From NCBI GenBank assembly GCA_964652155.1, contig CAZZBK010000003.1:1-64000 (forward strand): 64,000 nt of DNA. The letters are read 5' to 3'. The position numbers and the translations under genes were made by a program. This DNA is from CAZZBK01 sp964652155 (GTDB taxonomy: Bacteria; Planctomycetota; Planctomycetia; Pirellulales; PNKZ01). Within the stretch, counting starts at the first letter, position 1. Each line of letters begins with the position of its first letter. The notes beneath the pieces were generated by a model. That model did no database searches. It was not told the DNA's origin and saw only the letters and a list, made by a program, of their open reading frames with translations. This document shows positions 9,325 to 17,628 of the stretch, in pieces.

Positions 9325-11946
9325 ATGAGTGTTTTGTGGACGATGCTGATTGTAGCGGGGATGACGGCTGCGCCCAATGAGGCGTTTGAGCCGACGGCAG
9401 TCACGCTCTATAAATACGGCTTCGAGACCCGCGCCGACGATGAGTTTGACGAATGGCCTCAAGGCTGGCGCCGTCGACGCGGGCCGGGCTACCCAGGCTA
9501 TCTCGATATCGAAATCGTCGACGATCGACCGGCCGAAGGAAAATACTGCCTGCGGGCCCAACTCAACGGCGGGGCGGTCGCCCTGTTCAGCCCTCCGATG
9601 CCGGCCGACCATCGCTCGTCTTTCGTGCTCACGGGCTCGATCCGCACCGTGGGGTTGAAAAACGATCATGCCCAACTGTCGCTGACCTATCTCGACAAGC
9701 ACGACCAGGTGCTTGATCGGGTGGTCTCCGTCGGGGTCACGACCGCGAAGACCTGGGAGAGCGTTAAACTCGGCGCGTCGTATTGCGCCAACCCCGCGGT
9801 CCAGAAGGTCGTCATCGGTCTGCATCTGGAGCCGATCCAGCAGCGCGCCGATCTCAACGGGACCGTCTGGTTCGACGACCTGGTGCTCGCCGTCGCGCCG
9901 CGACAGGTGATCGAGCTTCCCGATCAGGTTCACCTCTACTCACCGCAGCAGGAAATTCCGCTGCGTTGCCGGTACTTGCGGCACGTCGACTCGAACGTCA
10001 AGGTGCTGCTGACGCTGCTCGACCCGACGGGACGCCTCGTCGAGCCCCCCTTGGCACGCATCACCGCCGCGAAATTACCCGAACCGAACGTCCAGTGGAG
10101 CGGCTCGCTGTGGTTCAAGGAGCCCGGTTTTTATCGCCTGCGGGTCGCCGTGGCCGATGACGACGAGCATCAGCACATCGAAGAGACGACGCTGGCCATT
10201 TTGCCCGACATGCAACCCACGCCCCGGGGCGAGTTTGGCTGGACGCTCCCCAAGGGCGAAGAGCGAATCCCACTCGCTGACGTCACGCGATTGCTCGGGA
10301 ACGTCGGCATCACGCGGGTCAAGTTTCCCGTCTGGGTCGGCGATCACCGCGAGCGAATCGATGAACTGGTCACGCTGTTCAACTCGATCCGCCTGCAAGG
10401 GGTCGAGCTGATCGCGCTACTCTCCCAGCCGCCGAGCGCGTATCAACAAAAGCTGGGCATTCGCACCGAGCTCAACGCGGCCAAGCTGTTCCAAGCCGAC
10501 ATCCAAGCGTTCGCGCCGACGATCGACCCGCTGCTCACTCGCATGTCGTGGCAGATCGCCGCCTGGCAGTTGGGCGACGATCACGACACGAGCCTGGCCT
10601 CGTTGCCCAAATTGATCGAGCACATCGACGCCATCAAGCAGCACCTGGACCGCGTGGGCTACAATGTGACGGTTGGCCTGACTTGGAATTGGTCCAAAGC
10701 CGACCCCGTGCAAATAAAATCCACCGACGAGTTGCCCTGGCGGTTTGTCAGCGTCAGCGATCGGCAACTCTCCTCGCCGATGGAATTGAGCGAGCGAATC
10801 GAATCGCTGACGTCGAAGCAATTGCCGCGGTGGCTCAGTCTGGAACCGCCCAAGTCGTCGTCGGAGGATCTGTCGGCGCGGATCAACGACCTGCTTGAGC
10901 GGCTGCTGCTGGCCAAGACACACGGCATGAAGGCGATCTTCTTGCACGCGCCGATTCGCGACCAAGGCGGGCTCGTCAACACCGACGGCTCACCCACCGA
11001 ATTGCTGCTCCCGTGGCGGACCACGGCCAGCTTGCTCAGCGGAGCCGAATACCTGGGCCAAATCCCTTTGCCGCAGGGGAGTCGCAACTATGCGTTCGCG
11101 CGCGACTCCCAAGTGGTCTTGGTGCTCGAAGGCAGCGAGCCGCGCGGCGAAACGCTGTACCTGGGAGAAGAGGTCCGGCAGATCAACGTCTGGGGGCAGT
11201 CAATCACGCCGCCGATCAACGGCTCGCGCCAGGTCGTCCGCACCGAGGCCACGCCCGTGTTCATCACCGGCGTGCACGCGGGCATCACGCGCTGGCGGCT
11301 CAACACGCGGCTGGCCGACCGTCGTCTGCCCAGTCAGTTTGGCGTGCGGCAGCGCAGTCGCGTGCTGGTGAAAAATACGCTCGGCGAGACCGTGGTGGGC
11401 GCGCTGCGCATCGTACCCCCGCCCGACTGGCGCGTGTTGCCCGAGCGGTTCGAGATCGAGCTCGCGCCGAACGAAGAGACCGAGTTGCCAATCTCCTGGT
11501 ACGTGCCTCTCAACGGCACCTCGGGTCAGCAGCGCGTGCAGCTCGACTTCGAGCTGTTTGGCTCGGAGCGGTACGAATTCTCGGCGTTCGACAACATCGA
11601 GGTCGGGTTGGGCGACCTGCGGCTCGACTCGATGACCCGACTCAACGATCAGGGGGACCTCGTCGTGCAGCAGCGGATTGTGAACAACACCAGCTCGCCG
11701 GCCAGTTTTCGCTGTCACCTGCACATGCCTGGCCAGCCGCGCATTCGCGCGCAGCTCGATCACTTGGGCCCCGGCGAGCACACGTTCACCTACAAGTTTC
11801 CCAACGGCCGACAGTTTATCGGCCAAACGTTGTGGATTCGCGCCGAGGAGATTGGCGGGTCGCGCGTGTTGAGCCACCGCTTCTTGGCCACCGAAAAGTT
11901 CCCTACCCCAGCGAGCGACGATGACAACCGTACAACAGATCGTTGA
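9325..11946 (+). CDS. Large secreted protein with CBM-like N-terminus and TIM-barrel-like middle
   Basis: An 873-residue protein with a short signal peptide (VLWTMLIVAGMTAA). Residues about 25-190 look like a jelly-roll carbohydrate-binding module (YGFETRADDEFDEWPQGW, then YLDIEIVDDRPAEGKYCLR and TVWFDDLVLAV). Residues about 300-570 resemble a glycosidase-type barrel (FGWTLPKG, ITRVKFPVWVGDHRERID, GVELIALLSQPP, WQIAAWQLGDDHD). The C-terminal third is beta-rich (Ig-like segments with PPDWRVLPERFEIELAPNEE). No catalytic acid pair can be assigned with confidence. It overlaps the Nif3-like gene by 26 bases. A role in polysaccharide binding or hydrolysis is inference. Confidence 0.75.
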   Translation: MSVLWTMLIVAGMTAAPNEAFEPTAVTLYKYGFETRADDEFDEWPQGWRRRRGPGYPGYLDIEIVDDRPAEGKYCLRAQLNGGAVALFSPPMPADHRSSFVLTGSIRTVGLKNDHAQLSLTYLDKHDQVLDRVVSVGVTTAKTWESVKLGASYCANPAVQKVVIGLHLEPIQQRADLNGTVWFDDLVLAVAPRQVIELPDQVHLYSPQQEIPLRCRYLRHVDSNVKVLLTLLDPTGRLVEPPLARITAAKLPEPNVQWSGSLWFKEPGFYRLRVAVADDDEHQHIEETTLAILPDMQPTPRGEFGWTLPKGEERIPLADVTRLLGNVGITRVKFPVWVGDHRERIDELVTLFNSIRLQGVELIALLSQPPSAYQQKLGIRTELNAAKLFQADIQAFAPTIDPLLTRMSWQIAAWQLGDDHDTSLASLPKLIEHIDAIKQHLDRVGYNVTVGLTWNWSKADPVQIKSTDELPWRFVSVSDRQLSSPMELSERIESLTSKQLPRWLSLEPPKSSSEDLSARINDLLERLLLAKTHGMKAIFLHAPIRDQGGLVNTDGSPTELLLPWRTTASLLSGAEYLGQIPLPQGSRNYAFARDSQVVLVLEGSEPRGETLYLGEEVRQINVWGQSITPPINGSRQVVRTEATPVFITGVHAGITRWRLNTRLADRRLPSQFGVRQRSRVLVKNTLGETVVGALRIVPPPDWRVLPERFEIELAPNEETELPISWYVPLNGTSGQQRVQLDFELFGSERYEFSAFDNIEVGLGDLRLDSMTRLNDQGDLVVQQRIVNNTSSPASFRCHLHMPGQPRIRAQLDHLGPGEHTFTYKFPNGRQFIGQTLWIRAEEIGGSRVLSHRFLATEKFPTPASDDDNRTTDR

Positions 11947-12709
11947 GTTCCTGGAGCGCTTCGCGCCCGCTTCGCTCGCCGAATCGTGGGACAACGTGGG
12001 ACTGTTGATCGGCGAGCGCTCGGCCGAGGTGTTCAACGTCATGACCTGCCTGAGCGTGACCCCGGCCAGTGTCGCCGAGGCGGTCGAGGCCCGCGCCCAA
12101 CTGATCGTCACCCATCATCCGTTCCCCTTCGAGCCGCTCAAACGAGTGTCGACCGACACGGTCGAGGGGCGACTGCTGTGGCAACTCATTCGCAATGGCC
12201 TGGCGGTGCTCAGCCCACACACGGCGTTCGACTCGTGCCGCGAGGGCATTAATCAACGGCTGGCCACCGGCCTGGAACTGCTCGACATCCGGCCGCTCAT
12301 CGACAGCGCCGACGACCCCTCGATCGGCACCGGTCGACACGGAGGACTCGATACCCCGCTGCCGCTCGATGCGCTGGCCGATCGAGTGAAACGGTTTTTG
12401 AACGTCGATCGCGTGCAAGTCGTCGGGGCATGGCAACGCATGATCCAGCGCGTGGCAGTGGGCTGCGGCTCGGCCGGCGACCTGCTGGCGGCTGCCCGTC
12501 AACGCGGCTGCGACTGCTTCGTGACCGGCGAGGCGCGGTTCCACACCGCCCTCGACGCCGAAGCGACGGGCATCGCACTCATCCTGGCCGGGCACTATGC
12601 CACCGAGCGCTTTGGCATCGAGGCGCTCAGCGGTGTGCTCAAAGGGGCGTTTCCCGAGCTGAAGGTTTGGCCCAGCCAGCGCGAGCAAGACCCGCTCCGC
12701 TGGCGTTAG
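11921..12709 (+). CDS. Nif3-like dinuclear metal centre hexameric protein
   Basis: A 262-residue member of the Nif3/YbgI family (also annotated GTP cyclohydrolase I type 2 homologue). It shows the N-terminal WDNVGLLIG, LIVTHHPFPF (metal-binding histidines), LSPHTAFDS, and the C-terminal VGCGSAGDLLAAA, TGEARFHTALDA and GHYATERFGIEAL. These signature pieces appear in family order. The biological role of the family is unsettled. The start ATG lies inside the end of the preceding gene, giving a 26-base overlap, so the two are probably co-transcribed. Confidence 0.9.
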   Translation: MTTVQQIVEFLERFAPASLAESWDNVGLLIGERSAEVFNVMTCLSVTPASVAEAVEARAQLIVTHHPFPFEPLKRVSTDTVEGRLLWQLIRNGLAVLSPHTAFDSCREGINQRLATGLELLDIRPLIDSADDPSIGTGRHGGLDTPLPLDALADRVKRFLNVDRVQVVGAWQRMIQRVAVGCGSAGDLLAAARQRGCDCFVTGEARFHTALDAEATGIALILAGHYATERFGIEALSGVLKGAFPELKVWPSQREQDPLRWR

Positions 12710-12780
12710 TTGCCGCCGTGTCGCTCGCCGTAAGTGCCTGTCGTTCATGGCTCTGCACAGGAGGCCTGCAAAGTTATCTC

Positions 12781-12908
12781 ACCCCTCTCCCTCTGGGAGA
12801 GGATGACGAACAAAGTGAGTCAGGAGAGGGTTGAACGTATCGATGGTTCGCCTCGCAGGCCCCTCATCCGCCCTACGGGCACCTTCTCCCGGCGGGAGAA
12901 GGGTTCAA
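12781..12908. repeat. Palindromic repeat, family C (CTCATCC...GGGAGAAGGG type)
   Basis: Two palindromic modules occur in tandem: CCTCTCCCTCTGGGAGAGG (12784-12802), and CCTCATCCGCCC followed by CCTTCTCCCGGCGGGAGAAGGG. Similar modules are at 60773-60818 and 62548-62697. It fills much of the 340-base gap between the Nif3-like and glycosyltransferase genes; nothing else is evident in that gap. Confidence 0.75.
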
Positions 12909-13049
12909 CTGGCGGCTCTGCACGCCTTCGTTGACGCGCGACTTGGCCCACCTAGAATAGGTTGGTCACCGCAGCGTGCCCCGAGAAGGGGTCCAATGTT
13001 TGTGCGTCTGCAGAGAGCCGCGGGCGAATTCATCCTGGGAGAGCGACGA

Positions 13050-13799
13050 ATGTCGTTGCGAGCACTCACCGCCTTGCCCGTCTACAACGAAGCCCGGCAC
13101 CTTGAGCAGGTTCTCGGCGAGGTCCGCAAGTATTGCGCCGACGTGCTGGTCGTGGACGACGGCTCGACCGACGGCACCGCCGAGATCCTGCAGCGCACCT
13201 CCGGCATCCAGGTGGTCACGCATCAGCCCAATCAGGGTTACGGGGCCGCACTGCGAAGCGCCTTCCAGTACGCACTCGAACACGGCTACGACGTGCTGGT
13301 CACGATCGACTGCGACGGACAGCATGAGCCCCGGCGGATTCCGTTGCTCATCGACGCCCTGGAACAAAACGACGTCGTGTCGGGCAGCCGGTATTTGGCC
13401 CGCTTCCCCGGCGACAGCGAACCGCCACCGGAGCGGCGACAGATCAACCGACTGATCACCGACGAGGTGAATCGCCGAGTGGGGCTGAAACTGACCGACG
13501 CCTTCTGCGGCTTCAAGGCGTACCGCGTCGCGTCGCTGCGTAAAGTTCAGCTCACCGAGCGGGGCTATGCGATGCCGCTCGAGTTTTGGGTGCAGGCGGT
13601 CGCCAACGGCCTGAAGATCGTCGAGTTCCCGGTCCCGTTGATCTATCTCGATGAAAAACGCTCGTTCGGCGGCGTGCTCGATAACGCCCACACGCGCTTG
13701 CAGGTCTACCATCTCGTGCTCGACAAAAGTCTGGCCGCCGTGCAGCGTCACACCTCGGGCCTGTGGAGCGGCACGCTCTGTGCAGCCGCCGCCGAATGA
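13050..13799 (+). CDS. Family 2 glycosyltransferase (dolichol-P-mannose synthase-like)
   Basis: A 249-residue GT-A enzyme. The N-terminus is RALTALPVYNEARHL, then VLVVDDGSTDGTAEIL, NQGYGAALRSAF, TIDCDGQHEP (DxD-type site) and VVSGSRYL; a later segment has DAFCGFKAYR and GYAMPLEFWVQA. These match the DPM1/polyprenyl-phosphate sugar transferase subgroup, which moves a sugar from a nucleotide donor to a lipid phosphate. There are no C-terminal membrane helices. ATG 13050 follows GGGAGAG. An upstream in-frame ATG at 12996 with AAGGGG is an alternative, adding 18 residues. Its TGA overlaps the next ATG, so the two products are likely made together. Confidence 0.88.
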   Translation: MSLRALTALPVYNEARHLEQVLGEVRKYCADVLVVDDGSTDGTAEILQRTSGIQVVTHQPNQGYGAALRSAFQYALEHGYDVLVTIDCDGQHEPRRIPLLIDALEQNDVVSGSRYLARFPGDSEPPPERRQINRLITDEVNRRVGLKLTDAFCGFKAYRVASLRKVQLTERGYAMPLEFWVQAVANGLKIVEFPVPLIYLDEKRSFGGVLDNAHTRLQVYHLVLDKSLAAVQRHTSGLWSGTLCAAAAE

Positions 13800-15391
13800 A
13801 GGTGCGGGCCCCGCAACAGGATGGCGAGCGTGTGTGCCTGCCCGCCTTTCGCGAGCTTCCCGCAGCCGTTGCCGCCAATCGATCACGCTCCCAACCGCCG
13901 CTTGCCGACTGGTTCGGTTCCACGGCCTGGGCGCAGCTCGCGCAGGCACGGCATCAAACGCTCGCCGCGGCGCTTGAGTACACGCAGCGTTATTTGCCCG
14001 CCGTACACCTCGACCTTGCGCGGGCAGTCGAACAACCGCTAATCGTCGGCGGACATCAGCCTCAGTTGTTTCATCCAGGCGTGTGGCTGAAGAATTTTGT
14101 TCTCAGTCGACTCGCCGAGCGCGTCGGAGGCGTTGCACTTAATTTGGTCGTCGACAGCGACTTGATCCGCTCGCCCAGTGTGCCCATCCTTGCCGGATCA
14201 GTTCAGTCGCCGCAGTTTGAGCCGATCTCGTTTGACGCTCCCGCGGATGAAATGCCCTGGGAGAGCCGCGCGGTCGTCGATCAGGCGATGTTTCGATCGT
14301 TTGGCGCTCGGGTCGAGGCCTCGTTGCGCCCGTGGGGCATCGAGCCGCTGGCGCACACGTTCTGGCCGCGCGTCGTCGAGCGCGCCGAGGCCACCGGCCG
14401 GATCGGTCTGGGGTTCGCGCAGGCCCGACATCAGCTCGAAGCCGACTGGGGAAACCAGACCCTCGAGCTCCCCTTGAGCATGCTGTGCCGCACACCGGCC
14501 TTCGTGGCGTTTGTCGCCGGGGTGTTACGGCACGCGCCGCAGGTCGCCGAGGCGTATAACGGCGCTGTTCGGGCCTATCGCGCCGCTCATCGATTGCGAA
14601 ACGCCCAGCACCCGGTACCCGATCTGGAAGTAGGCACCGACCGAATCGAGACGCCGTTCTGGGGTTGGCGACATGACTCGCCGCAACGCAAGCGATTGTT
14701 TATTCGTGCTCAAGGCCAGGCGTGTGAACTGGTCGCAGATCATGAAGTTATTGCGACTTGGGATAGCCAGACAAACGAGGCAGGCAAGATCATCTCGGCA
14801 ATCGAGCAAGGACTGGCAAACGGTTGGTGTCTTCGCACCCGGGCGCTCACCACGACCTTGTTTGCCCGAATGTGCCTGGGAGATCTGTTTGTGCATGGTA
14901 TCGGGGGTGGCAAGTATGACGAGGTCACGGACACGATCATCCGTTGGCTGTGGGGAGTAGAACCGCCGCACTACGCGATCGTGTCGGGCACGATGCGCTT
15001 GCCTCTCGCCGCGGAGCCACCGAGCAAAACATCGATAGCGACCGTGCGGGAGCAACTTTGGCGGCTGCAACATCAGCCGGAACGAGCGTTGCGCGGCGCG
15101 CATGAGTTGCCTCCCGAGGTCGTGTCGTTGCTGCAATCCAAGCGGCGCTGGCTCGACACGCCGGTCACTGGGGCGAACAATCGCGCGCGTTGTCGCGCGA
15201 TCCGACAGCTCAATGGAGCGTTGCAAGGCAGCGTCGCCGCGCAGCGCGAGGCGCTAGAGCATGAGTTGGAGCGCTGCCGACGATTGAGTGACGTGAACCG
15301 CGTGATTGCCTGGCGCGAATTTGCATTCATCTTTTATCAAGCCGACGAGTTGCGACATTTTTTGCTGGAAAATGATCCTGACAAACTCTAG
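13796..15391 (+). CDS. BshC-like protein of unknown role
   Basis: A 531-residue protein coupled to the glycosyltransferase by an ATGA stop/start overlap. I see two segments resembling BshC, the proposed cysteine-adding enzyme of bacillithiol synthesis. LIVGGHQPQLFHPGVWLKN (about residues 81-99) parallels the GGQQAGLLTGP region. RTRALTTTLFARMC...LFVHGIGGGKYDE (about 345-380) parallels the TRPLMQ...FIAGPGEINYW region. The C-terminal third is helical and coiled-coil-like, also as in BshC. Similarity is partial, there is no BshA or BshB neighbour, and substrate cannot be claimed. It may be a distant relative acting on another small molecule. Confidence 0.6.
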   Translation: MKVRAPQQDGERVCLPAFRELPAAVAANRSRSQPPLADWFGSTAWAQLAQARHQTLAAALEYTQRYLPAVHLDLARAVEQPLIVGGHQPQLFHPGVWLKNFVLSRLAERVGGVALNLVVDSDLIRSPSVPILAGSVQSPQFEPISFDAPADEMPWESRAVVDQAMFRSFGARVEASLRPWGIEPLAHTFWPRVVERAEATGRIGLGFAQARHQLEADWGNQTLELPLSMLCRTPAFVAFVAGVLRHAPQVAEAYNGAVRAYRAAHRLRNAQHPVPDLEVGTDRIETPFWGWRHDSPQRKRLFIRAQGQACELVADHEVIATWDSQTNEAGKIISAIEQGLANGWCLRTRALTTTLFARMCLGDLFVHGIGGGKYDEVTDTIIRWLWGVEPPHYAIVSGTMRLPLAAEPPSKTSIATVREQLWRLQHQPERALRGAHELPPEVVSLLQSKRRWLDTPVTGANNRARCRAIRQLNGALQGSVAAQREALEHELERCRRLSDVNRVIAWREFAFIFYQADELRHFLLENDPDKL

Positions 15392-15446
15392 GCTATGTCG
15401 TCGTAACGGAGTTATGAGGGCACTGTGTTGAAAGGATTCACTGTCC

Positions 15447-16928
15447 ATGAGTGCAGCAATTAAGCCCACGGCTCATCTAAAGGCCGCTGCTCAGAGCAAG
15501 CCCACGGCGCAAGGCAAGGTCCCGGCGCAAGGCAAGGTCCCGGCGCAAGTCAAGGTCCCGGCGCAAGTCAAAGTGACGGCGCACGCAGGCTCGGGACCCA
15601 TCGCGCTCTCGCCGAGCGTGCCGTGCTCGACCAAGCCGGAGGGGAGCCCTGAGTTTCAATTGTCCAATGGCGGCGCGGGGGATCATGGCCCGGCCTGGTT
15701 TTTGCTGCAAAGCGTCTTTGGTGGTCCGACGCGCGAGCAATTCTTTGCCACGCTCGACGATCCCTTTTACGAACCGCACGATCGCGTGGTCGTGCGTCAG
15801 GGGATGCGTGTGGTGTCGCACGCTCAATACGTGCCGCGCACCATTCGCTTTGGAGGCCTCGAATTTCCCATCGGCGTGTTGTGTGCCGTCGCCACGACGA
15901 AAGAGCACCAAGGCAAGGGATTAGCTTCCGCCGTGTTGGCCAAAGTCGAGGCCGGCATGTTGGCCGAAGGAGCCGTGTTGGGCATGCTCCGCACCAGCGT
16001 GCCGCATTTCTTTCGTCGCGACGATTGGGTCGTTGGCGGGCGACACAGCCATGCCCGCGTCCGCACCCGGCAACTGCTCGCCCAGCTCTCGTCGCGCGGC
16101 GTGCCGGCGCTCGAAGATTGTCCGCACATTCGCCCCCTGCGGCAGGTCGAGTTGCCTTCGCTGATGCGCGTGTACGAGGCGGCCACGGCCCAGGCGCACG
16201 GCGCGTATCAACGCACCGAAGCTTACTGGCGCTGGCTCATCAGCCGACAGGGGGTCGACCACATCTTTGTCGCCTTGGGGGGAGACGACCGACGAGCCTG
16301 GGACTCTTTCGACTCACCCGTCGTCGGGTACGTGATCGTCAAAGACGACCAGATCCTGGAATTGATGACGTTGCCCGATGCCATCGCCGGCGACCCACCG
16401 GCCAACGTCGCCGAGCAACTCCTCGCGCGGGCTTGTGGCGAGGCGCTCGAGCGAGACTTTCAAGACATTCAATTGCACGCGGCGGCCGATCAGCCCTTGT
16501 TCAACGTGTTCCGCGCGGCAGGCGGCACAGTGGCCGCTGGCGAACTCGATCAGGGCGAGGTGCTGATGATCAAGTTGTTCGATCCGCAGGCCTTTGTCGC
16601 GCGATTGGCTCCCGAACTGCAACGACGAGCCAGCGAACGACTGTGCGACGCCAAAGTCGAGTTGTTCCTGCAAGTCGACGAGCAACGCTACCGCTTGCAA
16701 GTCTCGAAGCGGAGCGTGCAGTTTGCCGCCACCAAATCGCTCGGACGAAACTACCTGCGCATGGGCGAGGCGGAATTTATCCGCATGCTGATCGGTCATG
16801 CGCCGCTCGCCGAGGCCACGCGCCAGAAGCGAATTCACGCCTCGACCCGACTCGCCTTGCAGACGGCCGACGCCCTATTCCCCGCCTTGCCCTTGTGGCA
16901 CTCACCGTGGGACGAGCTGTACGTGTAA
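15447..16928 (+). CDS. GNAT-family acetyltransferase with repetitive N-terminal tail
   Basis: A 493-residue protein. After a low-complexity tail come residues about 110-190 with GNAT features: FPIGVLCAVATTKEHQGKGLASAVLAKVEAGM, where the Q-x-x-G-K-G-L acetyl-CoA loop is clear. A second region (about 225-350) looks like another GNAT-like half, with YVIVKDDQILELMTLP. The C-terminal about 120 residues (VELFLQVDEQRYRLQVSKRS) may be a sterol-carrier-like fold, giving an Eis-type layout. The acceptor substrate is unknown. The tail is built from an 18-bp tandem repeat. The gene is preceded by the BshC-like gene on the same strand, 55 bases away. Confidence 0.8.
   Translation: MSAAIKPTAHLKAAAQSKPTAQGKVPAQGKVPAQVKVPAQVKVTAHAGSGPIALSPSVPCSTKPEGSPEFQLSNGGAGDHGPAWFLLQSVFGGPTREQFFATLDDPFYEPHDRVVVRQGMRVVSHAQYVPRTIRFGGLEFPIGVLCAVATTKEHQGKGLASAVLAKVEAGMLAEGAVLGMLRTSVPHFFRRDDWVVGGRHSHARVRTRQLLAQLSSRGVPALEDCPHIRPLRQVELPSLMRVYEAATAQAHGAYQRTEAYWRWLISRQGVDHIFVALGGDDRRAWDSFDSPVVGYVIVKDDQILELMTLPDAIAGDPPANVAEQLLARACGEALERDFQDIQLHAAADQPLFNVFRAAGGTVAAGELDQGEVLMIKLFDPQAFVARLAPELQRRASERLCDAKVELFLQVDEQRYRLQVSKRSVQFAATKSLGRNYLRMGEAEFIRMLIGHAPLAEATRQKRIHASTRLALQTADALFPALPLWHSPWDELYV
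15507..15578 (+). repeat. 18-bp in-frame tandem repeat, four units
   Basis: Four head-to-tail 18-bp units beginning GCGCAAGGCAAGGTCCCG encode A-Q-G/V-K-V-P in the N-terminal tail of the GNAT protein. Units 1-2 are identical, units 3-4 have drifted. Whole codons are added, so the frame is kept and copy number could vary between strains. Confidence 0.9.
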
Positions 16929-16960
16929 CCCGCGGTGATCGACGTGTAAGCGTCACCGCA

Positions 16961-17001
16961 GTGGGTGGCTGTGTTTTGCAGTGCAAAACACCAGCCACCC
17001 C
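16961..17001. repeat. Dispersed palindromic repeat, family A copy 2
   Basis: GGGTGGCTGTGTTTTGCA (16963-16980) is complementary, with one bulge, to TGCAAAACACCAGCCACCC (16982-17000). It makes a long, nearly perfect hairpin. It is a short version of family A and sits between the convergent GNAT gene and the 17070-17618 gene. Confidence 0.8.
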
Positions 17002-17069
17002 GACGTACCATCCCCTCGCTACCACCGTCGATTCTCGACAAACGTTTAGGACGCTCATACGCGATCGAG

Positions 17070-17618
17070 CTACTTCGACGACTTCGACTGAAACGGTTCC
17101 TCGCACAGTTGCTTGAAACCGGCCGCGATCGGGCCAATCGAGGCGCTCTGGTTGGCCTCGAGCATGTGGATCCAGCCGCGCTCGGGGTCGACGAGCAACG
17201 TCACTCGGTCGTCGGCAAATTGAGCGCGGATCGCGTAGCGCCACTGCGCCAACGCGGGGTCGATCTTCGCGTCCCAATCAAATGCTCGATCGTTGACGAT
17301 GCCGTGACGAATATAGATGAAGCCGCCATGCGCGGTGACATCGCGGGTCTCGACGGCATGCCATAACTGCTCGCCGATGGTCAATGTCGGCTGCGACTCG
17401 CCGCCCAGCCCGGGCTCAAGTCGATCGAGGTCCATTCGCTCGGCATGCACGAAGGTCCGCGCACGGTCGCTGCCCCACAGTGCGAGCGGTCGCTGCTGGA
17501 TGGTCGTGTTGTACCGCCAAGCCGCGTAGGCCGCCGCGAAGCTAAACAGCAGCACCGCCACGACCGCCCAGCGAGCAGCGAGGTTCGAGTGCTCGCTCGG
17601 CGAGTCCAGGGTTTCCAT
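17070..17618 (-). CDS. Membrane-anchored protein of unknown function
   Basis: A 182-residue protein. One N-terminal membrane segment (about residues 16-36, WAVVAVLLFSFAAAYAAWRY) is followed by a soluble domain of about 145 residues. The soluble part contains WHAVETRDVTAHGGFIYIRHG and QFADDRVTLLVDPERGWIHM. I do not recognise the family. ATG at 17618 has GAGGA upstream. It begins 10 bases after the ATP-grasp gene ends, as the last gene of a three-gene operon with the thioredoxin-like protein. This suggests a shared but unknown envelope or redox-linked pathway. Confidence 0.75.
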   Translation of the reverse strand: METLDSPSEHSNLAARWAVVAVLLFSFAAAYAAWRYNTTIQQRPLALWGSDRARTFVHAERMDLDRLEPGLGGESQPTLTIGEQLWHAVETRDVTAHGGFIYIRHGIVNDRAFDWDAKIDPALAQWRYAIRAQFADDRVTLLVDPERGWIHMLEANQSASIGPIAAGFKQLCEEPFQSKSSK

Positions 17619-17628
17619 CCGATGGTCC

